Under the pieces are notes generated by a model that ran no database searches, was not told the origin of the DNA, and saw only the letters and a program-made list of their open reading frames with translations. 7,615 bases of DNA from Parcubacteria group bacterium GW2011_GWA2_36_10 (lineage in GTDB: Bacteria; Patescibacteriota; Patescibacteriia; UBA1558; GWA2-36-10): contig LBRC01000028.1 of assembly GCA_000991205.1 (NCBI GenBank), positions 1-7,615 of the forward strand, read 5' to 3'. The stretch's first letter is position 1; each line of letters opens with the position of its first letter. Position numbers and translations under genes: made by a program. Of the stretch, positions 4,402 through 7,615 are shown in pieces.

Positions 4402-5088
4402 ATGAAAAATAAAGATAAAACTAACAATAAACCACAAAATTCTACGCAAAAATATCTTGACATTGCCGCCATTCAGCAAGATACGGTGATTTTAAATGAC
4501 GGCACAGTGAGGGCGGTTTTACTGGTTTCTTCGATTAATTTTGATCTCAAATCAGAAGATGAGCAACAGGCAATTATTAGCGCTTATGTTGGTTTTTTAA
4601 ATACCTTGAGCTATCCTTTACAGGTGGTGATTCAGTCTCGTCCTTTAAATATTGACGAATATTTAGAGCGCTTAAAAGCTCAAGAAAAAGAGCACACCAA
4701 TGAATTATTAAGGATGCAAATCGCTGACTATCGACAATTTATTACCGAATTATTGACTTTAGAAAAAATCATGAGTAAAAAGTTTTTTGTCATTGTTCCT
4801 TATAGTGAAGTTGGTAATACCAAAAAAAGTTTTACCAAACGCATAGGGGCTATTTTTTCGACGGCTAAAATAGTGAAGTTAAGTCGTAAAAAATTTGAGG
4901 AAGTTTCAAAAGAGCTGGATCAAAATTGTAATGCTATCCAAGCTGGCTTGCAGTCTTTGGGTCTAAATGCTCAACGTTTGGATACTCAAACGTTGATTGA
5001 GCTTTATTACAATAGCTACAATCCAGATTTATTTCAAAAACAACCTTTAGAAAATATAAATAAATTAAACATAGAAGCCGATGTTTGA
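4402..5088 (+). CDS. VirB4/TraC N-terminal-domain-like companion protein without ATPase motifs
   Basis: The 228-residue product resembles an N-terminal domain of VirB4/TraC proteins: DTVILNDGTVRAVLLVSSINF, then SEDEQQAIISAYVGFLNTLSYPLQVVIQSRPLN (about 50-85), and a later AQRLDTQTLIELYYNSYNP. It has no Walker A or B motif and no membrane segment, so it is probably a structural partner of the ATPase encoded next. I prefer ATG 4402, just after the prgI stop. The in-frame ATG 4387 would overlap prgI by 14 bases. Its end overlaps the following gene by 8 bases (5081-5088), implying translational coupling. It may be a separated VirB4 domain or a distinct accessory subunit; the next gene alone already has the length of a Gram-positive-type VirB4. 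Confidence 0.8.
   Translation: MKNKDKTNNKPQNSTQKYLDIAAIQQDTVILNDGTVRAVLLVSSINFDLKSEDEQQAIISAYVGFLNTLSYPLQVVIQSRPLNIDEYLERLKAQEKEHTNELLRMQIADYRQFITELLTLEKIMSKKFFVIVPYSEVGNTKKSFTKRIGAIFSTAKIVKLSRKKFEEVSKELDQNCNAIQAGLQSLGLNAQRLDTQTLIELYYNSYNPDLFQKQPLENINKLNIEADV
4971..4996 (+). repeat. 10-bp perfect inverted repeat inside the VirB4 N-domain-like gene
   Basis: TCAACGTTTG (4971-4980) and CAAACGTTGA (4987-4996) are exact reverse complements around GATACT. Just outside, GCTCAA (4969-4974) can also pair with TTGAGC (4997-5002). Unlike the other palindromes here it is not GC-rich and encodes the family-like QRLDTQTL, so coincidence of codon choice is a likely explanation. Confidence 0.4.
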
Positions 5089-6931
5089 AGCTAAAAATAT
5101 TAAAGTTCCAGTGCAAAATCCAGCCCCAGTTAATGAGGCTAAAGATAAGGCCTTGCTCGAAGCAGAAAAGGTTTTTCGCGAAGGCGTGGTTTCGATTCGT
5201 GATATTATTGCTCCCGCTGCCTTACAGATTGAGAGTGGCTATTTGAAGTTGAATAATCTTTATGTCCGCACTTTGTTTGTCATGACCTATCCTCGCTATG
5301 TGACGATTGGTTGGTTTGCCCCGATTATCAATGAAAGTTTAGTTTTGGATATTGCGATGTTTTTTTACCCGATGGATATTCCTTTGGTGCTAAAACAATT
5401 ACGTAATAAAGTCGGTACCATGACTGCCCAAATCATGGATGATAATGAAAAAGGTGCGCCTCGTGACCCGATCGCCGAAACTGCCTTACAAGACATCGAG
5501 GCTTTACGCGATGGTTTGTCTCAAGGTACAGAAAAGTTTTTTCAGTTTGGTCTTTATGTGACGATCTATGCTAAAAACATGGAAGAGCTAGAGTTAGCTA
5601 GTGATAGAATTGAAAATTTATTAGGTACGCAGTTGATTTATTCACGTCGCGCTTTATTTCAAACTGAACAAGGCTTTAATTCTACTTTACCACTAGGTAA
5701 TGATGAGTTGACGATTACGACTAACATGAATAGTTCGCCGATTGCCTCGTCTTTTCCTTTTGTATCTTCAGAACTTACTTCTGATCAAGGCATTTTATAT
5801 GGCATCAATCGCCATAATAATAGCTTGATTTTATTTGACCGCTTTAGTTTACAAAATGCTAACGCCGTGGTCTTTGCTACCTCGGGTGCTGGTAAAAGCT
5901 ATGCTATCAAGCTAGAAGTTTTACGTTCATTGATGATGGGCACAGATGTTTTGATCATTGATCCAGAAAATGAATATCAACATTTAGCCGAAGCGGTCGG
6001 AGGTGCTTATATTAGCCTATCTTTAAATTCAGATAGTAAACTCAATCCTTTTGATTTACCGAGAGCCGTAAGTTCCGATAATACGCCAGAGGATATTTTA
6101 CGTAGCGCAGTCATTACTTTAAAAGGTTTGATTCGCTTGATGATCGGCAATATAACCAATGCTGAAGATTCTTTATTAGATAGAGCATTACTCGAGACTT
6201 ATGCTAAAAAAGATATTACGGCAAGTTCAGACTTATCTAAAATTATACCACCTTTGATGTCAGACTTAGAAGGTATTTTATTAAATATGGAAGGTGGTGA
6301 AGACATGGCTTTGCGTATCAAAAAATATACCGAAGGTACTTTTGCTGGCTTATTTAATAGTCCGACTAATATCAAGCTTAATAATCAGCTGATAGTTTTT
6401 AGTATCAGAGATCTAGAAGATGAATTACGACCGATTGCGATGTATGTGGTGATGAATTATATCTGGAATATTATTCGTAGCGAAATGAAGAAGAGGATTC
6501 TCGTCGTTGATGAAGCTTGGCTTATGATGCGTTATGAAGATAGTGCCAAGTTTATGTATGCTTTAGTCAAGCGTTGTCGTAAATATTATCTAGGTATCAC
6601 CACTATTACTCAAGATGTCAATGATTTTTTGACCTCTCCCTATGGCGCAGCCGTGGTGACCAACTCTTCTATTCAGTTATTACTCAAACAATCACCAGCT
6701 TCGATTGGTTTAGTACAAAAAACTTTTATGCTCACCGAAGGGGAAAAGTATTTATTATTAGAATCAGCGGTTGGTGAGGGTATCTTTTTTGCCGGCTCAA
6801 AACATGCAGCTATCAAAGTCCAAGCCTCCTATGGTGAGCATCAAATCATCACTTCTGATCCTAAGCAGTTACTAGAAATCGAAGAAGCTAAAAAAGAGTT
6901 TGCTGAAGCCATGTCTGAAGGCCAGATTTAA
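5081..6931 (+). CDS. VirB4-family type IV secretion ATPase
   Basis: VirB4 ATPases power assembly of, and transport through, type IV secretion channels at the inner membrane. Residues 1-240 form the N-terminal region (DIIAPAALQIESGYLKLNNLYVRTLFVMTYPRYVTIGWF), including a charged segment about 105-150. The ATPase domain follows: Walker A ATSGAGKS at 266-273 with Lys272, then IIDPENEYQHLAEAVGG and LNPFDLP. Walker B RILVVDEAW lies at 472-480 with Asp477 and Glu478. TTITQDVNDFLTSPYG, conserved in VirB4/TraC proteins, comes next. All key residues are present and the 616-residue length fits VirB4 proteins of the PrgJ/TrsE type, so it looks intact. No membrane helix is obvious, so membrane contact probably goes through PrgI. 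The ATG overlaps the upstream stop (ATGTTTGA), consistent with coupled translation. Confidence 0.94.
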   Translation: MFEAKNIKVPVQNPAPVNEAKDKALLEAEKVFREGVVSIRDIIAPAALQIESGYLKLNNLYVRTLFVMTYPRYVTIGWFAPIINESLVLDIAMFFYPMDIPLVLKQLRNKVGTMTAQIMDDNEKGAPRDPIAETALQDIEALRDGLSQGTEKFFQFGLYVTIYAKNMEELELASDRIENLLGTQLIYSRRALFQTEQGFNSTLPLGNDELTITTNMNSSPIASSFPFVSSELTSDQGILYGINRHNNSLILFDRFSLQNANAVVFATSGAGKSYAIKLEVLRSLMMGTDVLIIDPENEYQHLAEAVGGAYISLSLNSDSKLNPFDLPRAVSSDNTPEDILRSAVITLKGLIRLMIGNITNAEDSLLDRALLETYAKKDITASSDLSKIIPPLMSDLEGILLNMEGGEDMALRIKKYTEGTFAGLFNSPTNIKLNNQLIVFSIRDLEDELRPIAMYVVMNYIWNIIRSEMKKRILVVDEAWLMMRYEDSAKFMYALVKRCRKYYLGITTITQDVNDFLTSPYGAAVVTNSSIQLLLKQSPASIGLVQKTFMLTEGEKYLLLESAVGEGIFFAGSKHAAIKVQASYGEHQIITSDPKQLLEIEEAKKEFAEAMSEGQI

Positions 6932-6951
6932 TTAAAATTAAAAGAATTTTT

Positions 6952-7524
6952 ATGGATAAAAATCAATGGCTTGCTTTTTTAAAGCGCAAATTCGTTTGGA
7001 TCACTTTATTAGTTATATTAGTTTTAGTTATATTATGGTTAATTTTTAGCCTCTGGCCAAAATCAGCTGAACCAAACATTTACACTACTGAAGATCAGCC
7101 GATCTTTAAAGCTGAAAGTCCAAATTTACAAGTGATGCCGATTTTGACTTTAGCTGCTAAAGACGAAAATACTGTACAAACTTTAAGTCGTAATTTTGCC
7201 GCTCGTTTTGGCTCTTGGTCAACCGATAATCAAGGCAAAAATTTACAACAGTTAAAATCTTTAGGTACTAAAAAATTACAAGCTTATTTAGATAATATTA
7301 AAATAAATTATCAGACATCAGAATTTTACGGGGTGGAAGCAAAAAGTTTGTCGAGTGAAATAAACAGTCTAGATTCAGAGTTAGGCACAGCGCAAGTTTT
7401 AGTCAATACTCAAAAAATAGAGGTTAATAATAAAGGTGAGGAGCATGTTTATTATCAAAAAGTTTTGCTGGATTTAGTAAAATCTGGAGATAATTGGTTA
7501 GTCGATGTCGTTAAGTGGCAATAA
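6952..7524 (+). CDS. Single-pass membrane protein, possibly VirB8/NTF2-like
   Basis: The 190-residue product has a short cytoplasmic N-terminus, one strongly hydrophobic helix (about 14-34, VWITLLVILVLVILWLIF) after a positively charged KRK, and an extracytoplasmic domain of about 150 residues. That domain starts with helices (TVQTLSRNFAARFGSW, QLKSLGTKKLQAYLDNI) and ends with strands (GTAQVLVNTQKIEV, YYQKVLLDLVKSGDNWLVDVVKW). This topology, with a closing strand of the type NWLVDVVKW, is what VirB8/TcpC NTF2-fold proteins show. VirB8 bridges the inner membrane and the outer channel. Sequence similarity by eye is weak, so the assignment rests on topology and position 20 bases after virB4. A weak AAAGAA (6941-6946) precedes the start. 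Confidence 0.6.
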   Translation: MDKNQWLAFLKRKFVWITLLVILVLVILWLIFSLWPKSAEPNIYTTEDQPIFKAESPNLQVMPILTLAAKDENTVQTLSRNFAARFGSWSTDNQGKNLQQLKSLGTKKLQAYLDNIKINYQTSEFYGVEAKSLSSEINSLDSELGTAQVLVNTQKIEVNNKGEEHVYYQKVLLDLVKSGDNWLVDVVKWQ

Positions 7525-7529
7525 AAATC

Positions 7530-7615
7530 ATGGCATTAGTTTTAGGTGAACAATTAAATAAACATATTTTGGAAGTAGAAAAAAATGAAGCCAGAAATAA
7601 TCAGACAAATTTTTC
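7530..7615 (+). CDS. Start of a further gene of the secretion operon, cut by the window edge
   Basis: An ATG at 7530, 5 bases after the previous stop, opens a frame of 28 full codons that runs off the right edge (MALVLGEQLN, then a charged HILEVEKNEARNNQTNF). The short spacing and AT-rich codon use match the genes before it, which supports a real operon member. Too little is present to name it. VirB6-like, peptidase or other secretion components would be plausible by position only. Confidence 0.6.
   Translation, partial: MALVLGEQLNKHILEVEKNEARNNQTNF

Noticed and set aside
4934..5116. Minus-strand open frame across the overlap of the two VirB4-like genes
   Set aside because: Antisense to two genes with family-like protein sequence; no independent support.

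Overview
The window looks like chromosomal DNA of a Patescibacteria (Candidate Phyla Radiation) bacterium, perhaps near the Falkowbacteria/Magasanikbacteria part of that group. The support is protein sequence style and gene order: an S6 with a long basic tail, efp directly behind rpsR with no rplI, an ultra-small-bacterium style PrgI/VirB4 cluster beside ribosomal genes, AT-rich genes with few Shine-Dalgarno sites, and short GC-rich palindromes inside and between genes, one of which encodes the peptide LPTGQAG. The lineage is an inference from sequence style; no database was searched.

Layout. Positions 1-218 (minus strand) hold the start of a probable Trm11-like RNA methyltransferase, read leftward out of the window. 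A divergent intergenic region (219-427) carries a strong extended -10 promoter and a structured leader for the operon rpsF-ssb-rpsR-efp (428-2310), which encodes ribosomal protein S6, single-stranded DNA-binding protein, ribosomal protein S18 and elongation factor P. It ends at a near-ideal intrinsic terminator with a 14-bp perfect stem (2322-2352).

A second promoter with a perfect TATAAT (2438-2466) starts a tightly packed operon running to the right edge. It contains a 462-residue protein of unknown function with a Pro/Ala-rich linker, a two-helix PrgI-family membrane protein, a VirB4/TraC N-domain-like protein, a complete VirB4-type ATPase with Walker A and B motifs, a single-pass membrane protein with a VirB8/NTF2-like look, and the first 28 codons of another gene. 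No terminator is visible, so the operon continues beyond the window.

The first operon is translation and replication housekeeping. The second is the inner-membrane energy module of a reduced type IV secretion-like machine: PrgI (VirB3 role) would sit in the membrane and dock VirB4, with the VirB8-like protein bridging membrane and exterior. Points deserving a second look are the switch-like rpsF leader, the in-frame palindromic insertions in two proteins, including one palindrome nested in another, and the large unknown protein heading the secretion operon.
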